A DNA stretch of 64,000 bases from Rhynchopus euleeides (Eukaryota > Euglenozoa > Diplonemea > Diplonemida > Diplonemidae): positions 248,001 to 312,000 of the forward strand of contig OY723298.1 in the NCBI GenBank assembly GCA_963210315.1. Reading direction: 5' to 3'. A program made the translations under genes and the position numbers. Positions 48,301-61,865 of the stretch are shown piece by piece. Below the pieces are notes generated by a model. It did not search any database. It was not told the DNA's origin and saw only the letters and a program-made list of their open reading frames with translations. Positions within the stretch are counted from its first letter, which is position 1, and every line of letters starts with the position of its first letter.

Positions 48301-51300
48301 CCCCAGCCCGTGCCCCTCCATGTCAGCCATGAAGAACAGCAAGAAGCACTCCTCCACCGCCCCTGTGGCCAGCCCTGCGAACTGCATCGCATCGTAGCGC
48401 TGCAGATTCTCGTTGAGGGGTGTCTGGGTGCACGACTCGCACTGCAGCTCATGCGGCGACCAATAGTTCCAAGGGAAACCAGGGCTGCCGCGCACCGTCT
48501 GCATGTTGTGCCCCGTGTCGCAGTCTTTCGGAGGGACAGGCCCTGCCTGGCACAGCAGGTTGCGATAGGCAGTGCTCTGGTTGCCGCCGCAGACCCAGGT
48601 GCCCACCCGGTGGACCGAGTCGCCGCGGCAGCTGCCTCCCTTGTCCCACGGCCCGTTTGTGGGCAGCGGGTCGGAACCCCAGTAGTGTGTCTCCAGACGC
48701 GACTGCTCGCAGAACCACCCCCCTGGGCGGAACTCCTCCTCCACACACGCGTTGTACGCCATGCGGTACTGCACGTTGAGCTCGGCTGCCACCTCGGCTG
48801 CCAAGGCGTCGTCCAGATTGCTGCCGGAGCTGCGGTCGAAGCCCCACTGCGGCTCACACGCCCCGCCGCCGAAGTGGTAGGGCGCTGTGGTGCAGTTGCT
48901 GGTCGTCTCGTTGCAGCCCTCAACGACCTGTGTGACCTGGGGCTGCACAAGCGCATTCCAGCGGCACAGCTTTGACATCTTAGTGCCGGAGACGTCGTGC
49001 GTGCCACCGACAGAGTTGCAGGACTCCTCCGTGTGTCTGTTATACTGCGGGGTGATGTCGTAGGCCGTAGCATCGAAAGAGCAGCTGAGGGTGTGGTTAG
49101 TCGTGCAGTAGTGCTGCTGCGTCGCATTCACCTCCGTGCTCTGCACCCAGGCGCAGGGGGTGACGCAGTCATCCGATGAGTTGAATGCGGAGCAGTTGAG
49201 CTCGCGGTTCCTCCGCAGGTCTGTCCACACCTTCTGCAGCCCGTTGCCGCTCTTGCAGCTGGTCTGCATGGTGGCGGCCGTCTCTGCGACCAGCATGGTG
49301 CGCAGGAACCAATAGAACGCCGGGTCCGGCCGCATCGAGAGCAGCGTGCCGCCCTCCGCACCACACTCCTTCTCCGCCTGATCGCGTGTGTAGTCGCAGC
49401 GGTCCGATAGCTTGTAGCAGGTGCTCTTGTAGGACGCCCACCCATCAGGGCAGGGCCGGGTCAGGGTGGCTGCAAGGTCGCAGTCACCGTCACCTGTAAT
49501 GTGGATGTCGTAGGGGGTGACGTCTGTCACAGCCACCGTGTAGTAGGTAGAGGACCCGAGCACAGGCTTGGGGAGGGCGGTATTTGGCAGGGATGTCATG
49601 CGCTGCGTCAGCTTCGAGCTGAACTGCGTGCAGCGCAGCCCCGAGTAACCCTTGTCGCACGACGCACAGTCGGTGTCCTTCGACCAGTACCCCAAAAGCT
49701 CCGAAGACGCGCAGGTGCACTTCGTTGTGTCCTCCCCGCAATACCCGTGTCCGTTGCAGCAATCTGTCACAACACGCGTCTTGACGGACAGGGCCACAGG
49801 GTAGGCGGACACCACCTTCAGCACGGCATAGCCCATGCCTCTGGGGATGTTGGTCGAACACGAGGCGGACACGCCCGTTGTCGGCCACTGCGGGCTTTCC
49901 AGGCAGTTGATGGTGGTGTCGTTCTCCGAAGGGTCCACCTGCACAGAGCCACTGCCCGGCATGTCAAAGTCCATGGGACCCATCATCGAGCCCATCATGA
50001 AGGGGTCCGTGGATGGGTCAGCAGTGCTACCACCTTCGCCTTCCGCAGACTCGCCCCCCGCGTCGACAAGCTTCGGGTTGAAGATCTCAGTGCCCTCGCG
50101 GTAGGTGGGCATCACCTTGAGCACCACCTCCACCAGCTGCGACACGTCGCCCACAATGTCGATGCCGACGGAGAACCCGGAGTAGCTGACCACCTTGAAG
50201 GGCCCGAGCAGCCACTCCTCATACTGCAGCACGTCCTTCCCCCACACCATCAGGGTGGTGGGCAGCTCCAGCGAGCAGTTGTCGCCGAACTTGCCGTTCT
50301 CAGGGAAGCAGTCTGCGCAGATCTGGCCTGTAAACCCCAGGGTGTACCCCTCCTCCGTGACTGTGGGGCACTTGCAGTATCCATCAGGCCTGTCCTCCGA
50401 TGGCCCCTGGTAGACACCGTGCATGTAGGTGGGCAGCCCAGCAAGCTCAGGCTTCTCCTCTGACAGAAGCGTCAGGTTGCACGTCAGGGTGCAGGACGTG
50501 CCGAACCAGCCATCCAAGCACATCTCACACTGCGTCCCGTTCCAGTAGCCGTTGCGCAGGTCTGCATCACAGAAGCACTCCCCGAAGTTGTCGGTGGCCT
50601 GGCGTGATGATGCGCAGGATGTGGATGAGGGAAGGCGGCAGCGCCCGCTGGGTTCACACACATAGGACATGTAAGGGTCTTCAGCGTAGTAGCCTGTGAA
50701 GCACCTGCACACCCCGGATGCATCGGGGTATGCCTTGTAGGAGCAGCCGCCGCCGATATCCTGGTGGTCGCAGTTCGCTGCGGGGGTGATGCGCACCGCC
50801 ATGCGCGACAGCTGCTCGCACACCTTGTAGAGCTGGTTACATTGGAAGCCCGGGTCGCAGCGGCACACCCGATCCCTGTCGGTCCCCGTGCCCTCCCACG
50901 TCACCGTGGCGTTGGTGGTGCAGCCGTGGTCTGTCGGCTTCTCCCCGCAGGCAGCCCGCTTGTCGTCCAGGGTGAAGATGCACGAACCGAAGGTCGAGTT
51001 GCCGCACCCCTTCTTCGCAAGATCGTCTCCGGAGGAGGGGCTGCAGCACTGGTACCCTCTGTCGGTGCGGCAGCGGCACTCGCCTGTGTCGGCGTAGTCC
51101 CACCGCATCACGGTGTGGGGTCCGAGGCAGTATTTATCAGCAACAGTGAGGTACGTCTCTGCGTAGGTCTTGTAGGTCGCCTTGTCCGGGAGGTCCAGCG
51201 TGAAGGGCGCGTAGGTGCCCCACCCCTCGGCGTAGGGGTCGGGTGGCTGCCAGCCACCCCCGCCAAACCCGTCGTCACCGCCGCCGAACATATCGCCTCC

Positions 51301-54300
51301 TCCAAACATGTCACCACCGCCAAACATGTCACCGTCACCACCGAACATATCGCCGCCAGCAAAAGGGTCGGTAGCTGGGTCGGGCATATAGGGGTCTGGC
51401 GCGAAGGGGTCCTGCAGGATCCGCACAGTGCGGCTCCGCACGACGTACTGCCGGCGGAGAGAGCGGACGTGGTGGCGGGACGACACGTCGTCCACCGTGT
51501 TGCAGGGGGCCTCGCCGCAGGTGCCGCACTGCCGCAGGGTGCAGGTGCGTTGGTTTGTGCTGGTGTCCAATTCGCATTTGTACCCCCTGGGGCAAGTGCA
51601 GACCCGTGTGTCCCGATGCGGGCGGGAGGGTGGGGTGCAGAAGCCGTAGTCGCCGGCAGAGGTGCCGCACTGTATGTTCTGGCTGGCGCAGGACCCGTCG
51701 CTCTTGTCGCAGTTGTACCCAGAGGCGCAGGTGCAGAGGCACACCCCGTCGGTGCAGATCTTGGTGGCCTGTGGGTCGAGGCACCCCGCGTTGGTGTTGG
51801 GGAGCTGGCCGCACCACCCTGTGGGCAGGTCCAGCCCCGACCCGTCGAGGCAGGCACCCTCGGTGTTGGCGCGCGTGTCACACCACAGCCCCACGGCACA
51901 GCGGCACATGCCCCCAACGCGCTGCGACGCGCTGCAGTGCGTCAGGCCTGCGGGGCGCGCATCGCACCACCCGTAGCCCACAAGCCCGTCGCAGGTGCAC
52001 TGCGGCTGGCACTGCGACCCAACCACTGCCTCATTCGTTGTTGCCGGGACACACCTGCCTGTGCACAGCAGGGGGTCGTGTACCAGCAGCGAGTAGCCCT
52101 GTGTGCAGGCGTAGCATGTGTCGGGCCCTGACACACCGCCTTGCACACGGCACAGGCGGCAGTCGGTGGCGTTGCAGTTTGTGGACCACTCGACACCGAA
52201 CGTTGCGCCGACGCAGGTCCCCTTCACGTTGCATGCAGGTGGGTCCGGCAGCTCGCAGACGAGAGGCGGTCCGTTGACATTCAGCGTCCCGTAGTACCCC
52301 ACATTCGCACGCTTCCGCGAGCATGTGACAAATGAAGAGCAGTTGCGGGTCGCTGTGTGGTACATCATGAACCGCGCCCCTGCCTCGTGCGCCATCCGCG
52401 AGCACTCCTCAGCAGTGGCGATGCCGTGCAGCACCGTGCCGGGGTGGCCCTGCTCGCAGAGGTATCCCCTGTGGCAGGTGTGGTTGGCAGGCACGCCCGG
52501 CAGGATGTTGGGATGCACGACAACCGCAGCCGCATAGTGGTGTGTGGTGTTGGGGACGAATGTGTCGCCGTACAGAGGGTTGCGCTGCAGCGTGCCCGCG
52601 TCGCCCCCCAGCGCACCCCTGCCCTGCCGCATGGCCCACACCAGGTGGCGGGCACACGTCGTCTGCACCTCCAGCGTCAGGCAATACTGCTTCGCAGCAG
52701 ACAAGACAGGGAGCAGCTTGAACGTATAGTCCACCCACCACCACCCCTCGACATGCAGCGATATGGGAGGACGGGGCGTGCCCACAGCGAGGATGTCCCC
52801 GCTGCAGCTGCCCTCGCGCATCACCAGGGCTGAAGCAGTCTCGCAGTCGGAGCAGACTGTGTTTGGGGGTGTGCTGGATGATGTGGCTCGCTCGCCGGGG
52901 CAGTCGTAGCGGACCAGCATTTTGATGCGCGACAGGCACCCGTCGTCTGCGGGTGTGATGAGCTGGTGGTACTCCTCGCCCAGCTGTGGGACGATGACGC
53001 CACGGCGTGCCTTGGGGGCAGCCTGCACACTGGGGACGAAGGGCCCCTCGTAGACTGCAATGGATACCACTTCTGGCGACAGGCAGGTTGCGCCGCACCA
53101 CACAGCATCCGGCTCGTGGAGGCGGGCGGTCTCTGTGTGCATGATGTCGTGTGTGACGGAGCAGGCGCGGCACTCGCTCCGTGAGGGGATCCAGAAGAAC
53201 TCGCAGTCGTCGCACGACGTGGCGTGGGCTGCAGGTGATATGGCGTCGCAGCCAGGCGACGACCCGTAGACCGGGGGCTTGGAGCGTGTTGGCGGCACGG
53301 CGATGGCACACGCACCGGATGTGCACACGGTGCCTTCACGGCAGAGGCAGGTGCCCATCAGGGGTGTGCGCGAGATGGCCCTGTCGACGCACTGCGCCAT
53401 GGTCACGTTGTCCCGCCGCGTGTTGCACTGCGTGCGGCACACCCCGTCGTGGCAAGACATTCCGTCTGAACAGCGGCACATGTCTGCGATGGAAAGCGCA
53501 CCCTCCGTGCACCCCTGCGGCACCGCCGGCATGTCGCAGCCGGCGGTGCCCCCGACACAGGTGCCGTTGGCGCACTGGTAGTTCTGGGAAGCATCGCAGG
53601 AGCACACACCTGCACTATTCGGCAACAGGGTGTACGACACGCACTGGGGGTCATCATCCGAGCGGTATGCATCGCACTCAGTGCGGCACCTGCCAAACAT
53701 GCACTGTGTGTTCCCTGTGCAGGTGCAGAGACCCGTAGCGTTGCCATCCGATACGGCAGTGGCGTTCAGCACGCAGGAGTGGTTGGTCTGCAGGGCGGCA
53801 CCGCAGGAATCGAAGAAGGGCGGCTCCTCACAGCCGCAGCAGTGGCATGATGACTTACACACGCCCTTGACGCGGTGCACATCGGCTGGCATGTCGGGGA
53901 ACACGGTCTGCAGGTCGATGTTGCACACATCCCCACGCCTGCTGGCGATCAGCTGCGCGCAAAGCATGCCTGTGTGTGCGTAGAGCCATCCCTCAGGGTC
54001 GTCGCTGCAGGGCGGGGGTGACGGTGTGGGTGGCGGTGGGGCCAGTGTGGGCGGTGCGGGTGTCGGCGGCGCAGGCGTGTTGGGCAGCGGGGCGTTGGGG
54101 TCGGCGCACTGCCCGAAGTGGCAGAGGAACTGCTCCGAGCAGACGCACCCGATGCCGCTGCTGCCGGGCGAGCAGGGCAGGTGCTGCACAGGGCAGCCGG
54201 TGGTGGTGCAGCCGCAGGGCGTGTAGCACTGCCCAGACACGCACACGGCCTTCTGGTTGGTGGTGTCGCAGAGGCACTTCCCGTTGACGGCGCTGAGCCC

Positions 54301-57300
54301 ACCGCCACACTGCTGCACGTTTGTGTTCACCACACCGTCGCACTCCGCAACCACAATGCCGACGCAGAGCCCTGTGTCGCCATCGCAGATGGACCCTGAA
54401 GAGCAGGTTCCGGCCTCTGTTGCTACGCAGCGTGCAGCACACGAACCCTCAGAGCAGACATGCTGTGTGTTGGCACAAACACAGCGAGATCCCGAAAGTA
54501 TCAGCGTGTTTGTTGTGCACTGCTGCAGGGTGGGGTCCACCTGTGTGTCGCACGTTGTAACCGTCACAGGCACGCACACAGACGATGAGCACACGGAGTC
54601 AGCGTTGCAGTCACAGTGCTCCATCGTTGCATTGTATGTCGATCCCACCACGCATGTCGCATTTCCACTGACACCCTGCTGGTTGCACCCTGTGTTACAC
54701 GCCCCGTTGATGTCGCACACTGTGCTGCTGGGGCAGGAGCACACACCCGAGACACTCGTTGAAGGTGGGATGCACTGTTGCCTGCTTGGCACGTCTACTG
54801 AAGTGCCGCACTGAAGCGCCTCGAAGCAGAATCCCAAGCTGCAGAGGTACCCAGTGGCACACGCACAGGTGTCGCCCGAAGCATGGGGGACGCATGAACC
54901 ACTTACTGCTGTGTCGCAGGGTGTTACGCACGTGCCTTGGGAGCATATACCCGACGTGCACACACACGTGTCACCACGCTGCACGAGCCCTGACTCGCAT
55001 TGCTGCGTGGCGTTGTTGATATCAGTATCGCATTGTATCAACTCTGTGAGGCACGCCCCGTTGGTGCAACCAAACCCGAAACCGCACACACACAGACCCC
55101 CTTCCGTTGTGGAGTTGGCAACGCAGCCGACAGAGCTGACCACAGGCTGGCCGCACTGAATGAAGCAGACACTCTCGGAACACACCCCTGCTGTACACTC
55201 ACACACGCCGTCCTGAAGGTGCGAGTCGGTAGTGCAACGCTCCGTAAACATGTCGGCGGCAGCAATCCCCACGCCACACGGCACCTCCCGCTTGCACAGC
55301 CCGTGGGTTGCATCGCACGACATAGCGGACTGGCATGTGCACACACCGCTGCCATCCGGTGACGCCCAGTCAGTGCACACCCCGCCTGCAGGGGGGGTCC
55401 CGCCGCACGGGGTGCCACAGGTACCGGATGGCGCGCAGACGTCTGCAGCAGTAGTGCAGCGGCACACCCCATCAGTCTGGGACAGCGAGGCATGGCACGC
55501 CTGCACAGAACTGTTGGTGATAGTGCCGTTGCACGCGCTCACCACAGGCGACAGGCACATGCCTTGGCGGCACTCACGGCCCGACTGGCACTGGCACAAG
55601 CCGTCGAAGGAGTAGGTGTCGATCTCAGACCCCGGCACACACAAGGCGGTGTCCCAGGAGTAAATCGCATTTCCACAGGGCACCTTACATTGTGCATCCA
55701 TACACGTGTAGTTTCCACCGCACTTGCATGCACCCCCCATCTGCATCAGGCCGAAATCGCACGTCTCCCGAGTGGTGTCGGTCAACGCCTCATCACAACG
55801 TTTGATGGTCAACGTATTGCACACTTTATTCTTGCACGTCCCCGACAGGCACGTGCAGGTCCCCGAGAAGTCAAACGCATCAGCGCCACATGATTCCTGG
55901 ACCGACTGGATTTGCTCGTCACATGCACGTGTCACTGCGCACAGGCCAGAACCCGCACAGGTCCCCTCCCTACACACACACATGGGGAAGGCGTCAGGGT
56001 CTGTGCTGGGGACGCACTGGCGGCCGACCGACATTTCACCACACTTTGTCCGGCACTCGCCAGCATCACACGTCTCCAGAGACCCGCAAGCACACTGGCC
56101 GCCCACGGGGACCGCGCCACCCGCACAGGTCTGCCCGACGTATGTGAGGGGGCCTCCGCAGCGGATCTCTTTGGGCGCACAGACACCTGCAGGTGTGCAC
56201 ACCTTGGTGGACCCGCAGATGCAGATAGACCCGCTCGCCGTCATATCACCACGACACACTGGGGAGGTGTCAATGTGGTGGCATTTCGTGGCGCACTGCC
56301 CGGACATAGGGTCGCAGACACGGCTGGAAGGGCACTCGCAAACGCTAGAATCCGACAGCACGAGCCCCGCACCACAACGCTCGTTGCTTTGGGCTGGCGT
56401 GTTGCACATGGTCACTGTGTAATAACAGCGACCAGACACGCAGGCGTAGCCGTGGTCGCACTTGCAGATGCCATAATCGTCGAAGGAGTCTGCGGTGCAC
56501 AGCATGTTCCACGGCACCTGCATGTCGCACCCGATAAACGAGTCTGGGGTAGGTGTCGCAGGAAACATCCCGGAGGGAGGCGCTCCCGATGTGGGTGTGC
56601 CGAAGGGCACCGGCGTGCTTGGGCCTGGCGGTGTGCCAAACGGTGTCGGTGTCGGAGGTGCACCAAACGGAATTGGTGTCGGAGGTGTGCCAAACGGTAT
56701 CGGCGTCGGAGGTGCACCAAATGGAATTGGTGTTGGCGGTGCGCCGAATGGAATTGGTGTGGCCATCGGTATCGGCGTGGCCCCTGGCGGTGTCGGTGTA
56801 GCCATTGGCGTTGGTGTACCTGGTGGTCCGGGCGGTGTTGGTGTAGCCATTGGTGTCGGTGTGCTCGGTCCTGGAGGTGAGCCTGGTGGCGTGGGTGTAG
56901 CCATCGGTGTCGGTGTGCCGGGACCTGGAGCTGGACTTGGTGGTGTTGGTGTATCCGGCGCTGGGGTTGATCCACCCACCAAGATCTGAGCGGCTGTGGC
57001 ACTCAGGCTGCTGATGGACGGGTTGCCATTCCAGTAGAACCCAGTCACGAAGTAGTCAGTGCCGACACTGCACACCGCGTCACTCAAGCCTGTGAGACAC
57101 ATCGACCAGTCCACATCCACCTCTGCTGAGGTGGTCGACGACTCCGCGAAAGTGAACTCACAGCACTCCAGTGACGAGATGCACGAGGGCTCGTCACAGG
57201 GCACGCCAAAGCTGCGAGTGAGACCCACAACAAAGCCTGCGCCACATGGCGCGTAACCAGAGACAGTCGGACCATTCACAGTGATGCAGTTCTGTGTCCC

Positions 57301-60300
57301 CGTCGCACCGGCGGGAGTCGCACAGTCCATTTCAATCAGACAGTTGATAGAATTGCACGACCCTCCGTAGAACCCTATCATCGCATGGCCTGAGGGGCAG
57401 TTGACCGTGGCACCCTCCGTGAAGCCACCCAGCCCCTGCGGGACCTGCACCCCGTAGGAGACCACCGACTGGGGGCTCGGCGCCTGCAGCAGCTTGCGCC
57501 CGCCCCCCTTCAGGCCTTCAGCCAACAAATCCCCTGACCGCCCCAGGGACATGTGACGCTTCCGCAGCAGCTTCTGCTTCTGTCTCAGGGCCCTCTGCTT
57601 CTGTCGCTGTGTCGCCTGCTTCTTCCCAAAAAACATCATCGACGGGTCGGAGTAGGGGTCGTAATACGGGTCGCTGTAGGGATCCACCCCGCCACCACCA
57701 CTCATATAGGGGTCATTCATATACGGGTCAGACCAGGGATCATAGCCACCCCCATCCATGCCGGGACCCCCTCCGCCTCCGAAGAAGTTGTTGAAGTCGA
57801 ACCCGTCGAAGTTGTACTGCGGGTTGTTCAGCTTGAAGTTGTCGGCGGCATTGGAACATATCCCATGCGTGCCGCAGTCCGCCGGGCAGCGGGGCTCATA
57901 TGTGAAGCGGACCCTGTAGCGCGACACCTCGGGGGAGTGTGACCTCACCTGCACGTAGAGGATTTTCTGCGACACCTCTATCGTCCACTGGTCGGGGGTG
58001 CACACCGACACCGGCTTGTCTGTGGTGGACTGCATCATGCAGACTGAAGAGGAGTACTCACTCTCCATCAGCTCTGCCTCTAGCACATCGCCTGAGTCCA
58101 GCAGCAGCTCCACATCCAGCACGGTGCAGGGCTCAAGGTAGAGCGGCCCATACAGCGCAGAGGACCCCTCGCTCAACGCAGCGAACACCCCTGTGTAGGT
58201 CTTGACCTTCCGCCTGCGCTTCATGCAGTCCGGCATGACGTAGTTGTCCTGGCAGATGTTGCAGTGCGGGCCATCCCAGTACCCACGGGTGCCCGCCCCC
58301 TCTGGCTTGTACACAGCGCCTAAGGCGTAGGCTTCCTTGCCGTGGCAGGCGCAGTAGCACCCGTCCCGCTCAGGTGGGCAGAGTGCCTCTGTGGCAGGGT
58401 CGAGGCAGACGCCGTGGTAGCACTCCTTGCCGGAGCAGAGGGACTGCGAGCAGTCCACCCCGAAGTAGAGGCCGGTGCAGGCGCAGGTTGCGTTGCCCGT
58501 GTCGCCGTCGTAGCACTTCCCGTGGCCCGAGCAGGGGATGAAGGTGTCGTGTTGGGCGCGGTACTCCAGACCCGGGCAGCGGGTGCTGCAGTCCCGCCCG
58601 GCGAAGCCCGACCGGCACATGCAGGAGGCGTCCCCTGTGGTGCCGTCGTTGCACTGCCCGTTGCCGGAGCAGATTGTCCAGACGTTGACGACGCCGAGGA
58701 TGTCGGGGCGTTTGCTTATCCCCGAGTCCTCATCCACCCCGATGAAGTTGTTGTGCTCCCCCGAGAGGTGGTAGTACGCCGTCCTGTTGAGAGGGCACTG
58801 CACGGCACACCCCGCACCGGAGTACCCCCTGAAGCACCGGCACACACCGGACACCGCATCGCAGAACCCAAAGGCGCACTCCACTCCCCCGCAGGTGAGT
58901 GAGGTGCAGGAGGCACCCTTCCACACCGCGGCATGCGACGCTTTGCACCACTTGCAGAGGGGCTCCTGCCAGTGCCCGTTGATGTCGTCGTCGTGGCACT
59001 GCAACGGGGTTGTCCCGGTGACCTGCACCGCATCGATCCCTGCATAGATGTTCTCCGCAGGCTTCATCACAACCCGCACAGCCGTGACGGTCTGCCCCGC
59101 GAGCTGCTCCTGCGACACCTCCACTACCCTCCCCAGCCTGCTGCACGCCGTAGGCGCAGGGATGTCGCAATACTTTTTAAACTTCGGCCACGCCAGCACA
59201 CCGCCCGACGCCTCCGGCGGGAACACCAGAGACACCATCTGCTTCACCACATGGGAATCATCCGAGGTGCCGAAACCCAGCGCACCGCAGAAGAGGCAAC
59301 ACGCCGCACGGTAGGACCTCGACGAGCACACCGCATGCACCACCTCGAGGTTCGACTTGCTGCGGTATTTCGGCTCCCCGTGGCGCTGCAGGTGGGCCGC
59401 GAGGCCACTGCAAACCAACCCCTCCGGCGCAGCCCTCCCCAGCATCTGCCGCAGCGCCGCGGTGTCATCCTCCACACAGGCAGCACCACCCAACGCCCTG
59501 CCCGCCCGCAGGGGAAACCTCCTCCTGGGCCCCGCGGGGCGGGGCCCAGTCGGAGCTACCCGGCGGCGACGCTTTCGGTGCTGGCCAGGCAGCCCCCCAG
59601 CACCGGAGGAGGAGGACAGCGCTGCCGCAGAGCGTGACCCGCCCTGCTCGCTTGCGGCAAACCCCATGTACGGGTCACCCCCAACAGGGTCAAACCCCCC
59701 ACCAGCCCCCCCGCTGTACGGATCATACGGATCCGTCGTCCCGCCTCCAGCATAAGGGTCGGTATAGGGGTCGGTGTAAGGGTCGGTGTAAGGATCGTTC
59801 CCTCCCCCAGGCGACCCCCCGGCATAGTATGGGTCACCCCCGCTGTAGGGGTCCGTGGAGCCGAAGGAGTAAGGGTCGGGGCTGCCCATATAGGGGTCGG
59901 TGTAGTAGGGATCTGTGTAAGGGTCGTACCCCGAGGAATCCTTCTGCCAGAGGGAGCCTGGGAAGGGGGAGGGCAGCCCCAGGGTGGGGTCGGTGCGGTC
60001 CCAGGTGTAGCACCAGGCGCCGAGGGGGTCGCGGTCGGGGTTCCTGCAGTGGTTGTGGTGCCCCACCCCGTCGCCGCGCTGCCCCTTGAGGTACTCCCAC
60101 CCAGCCATGAACCCGGAGGACCACTCGTCGATCCACTCCTCCGGCTTAAAGGGGTGGTCGAAAAAGCTGTGCCCCCAGGAGAGGCACTCGCTCCCATCGG
60201 ATGTCACGCTGAGATTCCCGTGGTAGCCCAGGTCCTTCACCCCCAGGTCTTTGTGCTCGGAGGAGGGGCGCAGGTCCTCATAAATCCGCACCTCCTTTGT

Positions 60301-61074
60301 AAAATCCCTCTCCAGAGGCAGGTCCCCCTCGTCGATGCTGTGCGTAACAGGGGAGACCAGCAGTGAAATCGACTCGATATCCCCATAGGAGGAAGCCTCA
60401 AAAACTGTCACGGTTTCCACGTCAACAACAGGCTCAATCCCGATAATGATATTAGGTCTCGGGTCGTCTCCATAGTGGATCGGATCGCTGATGTTCATGT
60501 TAGGTTCCATGCTCCTCACCCATCCGTTTATCGAGAAGAACTCATGGGGGTAAAGTGGGCAGGTCCCCTGGGGTGCATCGGAGTCAGGCTCTGACATGGC
60601 GCTTTCAGCGGCAAAGTTCTCCTGGCTGGCAGAAGCGTGGATGACATAAGATCCGTAAACGGAACGGGGGACTCCACGCTCGCCTTGGAAGGTGTCCGGT
60701 TCGGCAGGCCATGGGAGGCAGAGCCTGCTCCGTTCCCTGACCCCGTGGTGTTTGCAACGCGAGGTGGCTTTGCAGCAGAAGTCTTTAATCAGCTGGATGC
60801 AGGCGTCGGATGGCCGCCCCCCTGAGGGATGCACGCACACCTCGGTGCAGGGGCAGTCCGGCTGGCTGGACACCGAGCACCCCAAGGTGCACCGCCCCTC
60901 CGAATCGAAGGGCTCGTGCAGCGGGGCGTGGTGCCTCATGAACAGACCCCCCCCGCCTCCGGCACCACCCGCGCCAGGCACAGGGGGTGCCGCGTCAGCA
61001 CCGCCATGCTGCCCAGCCGGTGGGGGGGCCAGCAGCAGCAGCAGCAGAGCGGCAGACCTGCTGCGCAGCTGCAT
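36398..61074 (-). CDS. giant secreted-ectodomain, multi-pass membrane protein with EGF-like, TIG and WW modules
   Basis: Four exons, 61074-40039, 39941-39816, 39765-37735 and 37594-36398, join in phase 0 to about 8129 residues. The ATG at 61074 opens a signal peptide (MQLRSRSAALLLLLLAPPPA). Visible modules: a kringle-like segment (HNHCRNPD, WCYTWD; about 333-363), a DPY-rich stretch (380-475), EGF-like repeats (725-975), a Pro/Thr repeat (1360-1510), a Cys-repeat zone (1511-2600), a C-type-lectin-like region (3870-4000), more EGF-like repeats (4380-4690), TIG/IPT folds (5190-5380, 5655-5740, 6370), a PAN-like segment (5935-5985) and an ephrin-receptor-like Cys module (6899-6995). Then about nine membrane segments (from 6997), an internal WW domain (7315-7345) and a zinc-binding CxxC pair region (7462-7547). 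The tail is Ser/Arg-rich. Probably a cell-surface adhesion or sensory receptor; function is inference. Confidence 0.85.
51230..51375 (-). repeat. GGDMFGG coding repeat in the giant gene
   Basis: Tandem codons for GDMFGGG units, about residues 3233-3281, next to DP-rich sequence. It is a flexible Gly/Asp/Met/Phe linker between Cys-rich zones. Confidence 0.7.
56560..56970 (-). repeat. Pro/Thr coding repeat in the giant gene
   Basis: A tandem array encoding GAPPTPIPF and GTPTPMATPTPP-type units, about residues 1368-1505. Low-complexity stalk between two Cys-rich zones. Probably length-variable between strains. Confidence 0.8.
59640..59940 (-). repeat. DPY coding repeat in the giant gene
   Basis: Short tandem units encoding DPYTDPY, SGGDPYYAGG and similar, about residues 378-478. 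A shorter relative (DPYSDPYYDPYSDP) recurs at about 57640-57760. Confidence 0.75.
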
Positions 61075-61865
61075 CTGCTGGGGGGGGCGGGCGGGGGGGA
61101 TTGCCCCCCCCGCGTGCACACACACGGGGTGAGGCTGTCTGGGTCAGGTGTGTTGAGTGGGCCTCAAGCCCCACACGCCCCGAGCTGCCGCCTGCCTGAG
61201 GTGTGTCGTGGGTGGGGTGTGGTCCGCACTGCGACAAAAAGGGGCGGTTCGTTTGATGAAGGGAATTTCTGTTGGTGGTGTGAGGTCACGAAGGGCATCA
61301 TCAGATCATGCGTTCACAGGGTGATATCTTCGACAAGGGGGTGCGCTGGGGTGGGGGTGGGTGTAGATCAGAGACATGTATCGGTCAGAGGCAACGAGGA
61401 TCTATCTCGTCCCTTCACTCCTCAGTTGTCTGGGGATCTAGTACTGTGTACGGCCTGTGTCGGGAGACAGAACGCCGTGGGGGGCAACAAGGGGGCGTTG
61501 CTGGGGCTTTGAAACGCCTGCCCACGCCCGGGCCTTCACAACGTGAAGGACAGCCAGGTGGGCAAGGCAAAAGACACCCACAATGGCGGTGTGCTAACGC
61601 GTGGGAGGCAGGTCGTTATTTCTATTGCCGCGGTTTCTATTGTGAAACACGAGGGTCACTCTAAACATTGGTGGGGTGGGGTGAGGCGGTCGGAATAGGA
61701 GAGGCTGGGCTGGCAGCAGGATGCTGTCGCTGGCCCACCTGACCGGGAAGCGGCGTGTAGTCACGCTGCTGTGTAGAGCGGAGCTGAGGAGCTCGCCGTG
61801 GCAGCATGCAGAGATTGGGGGGGATCGCTTGGGGTTGGAGAAAGTGGCGGAATGTGGTGTGCAGG
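61075..61865. other. intergenic between H4 and the giant gene
   Basis: Holds the 3' flank of H4 and the presumed promoter of the giant gene. No repeat or RNA gene recognised. Confidence 0.4.

Noticed and set aside
61074..61125. Longer N-terminus for the giant protein from 61125
   Set aside because: That codon is GTG, and the extension precedes a clean signal peptide that starts at the ATG at 61074.
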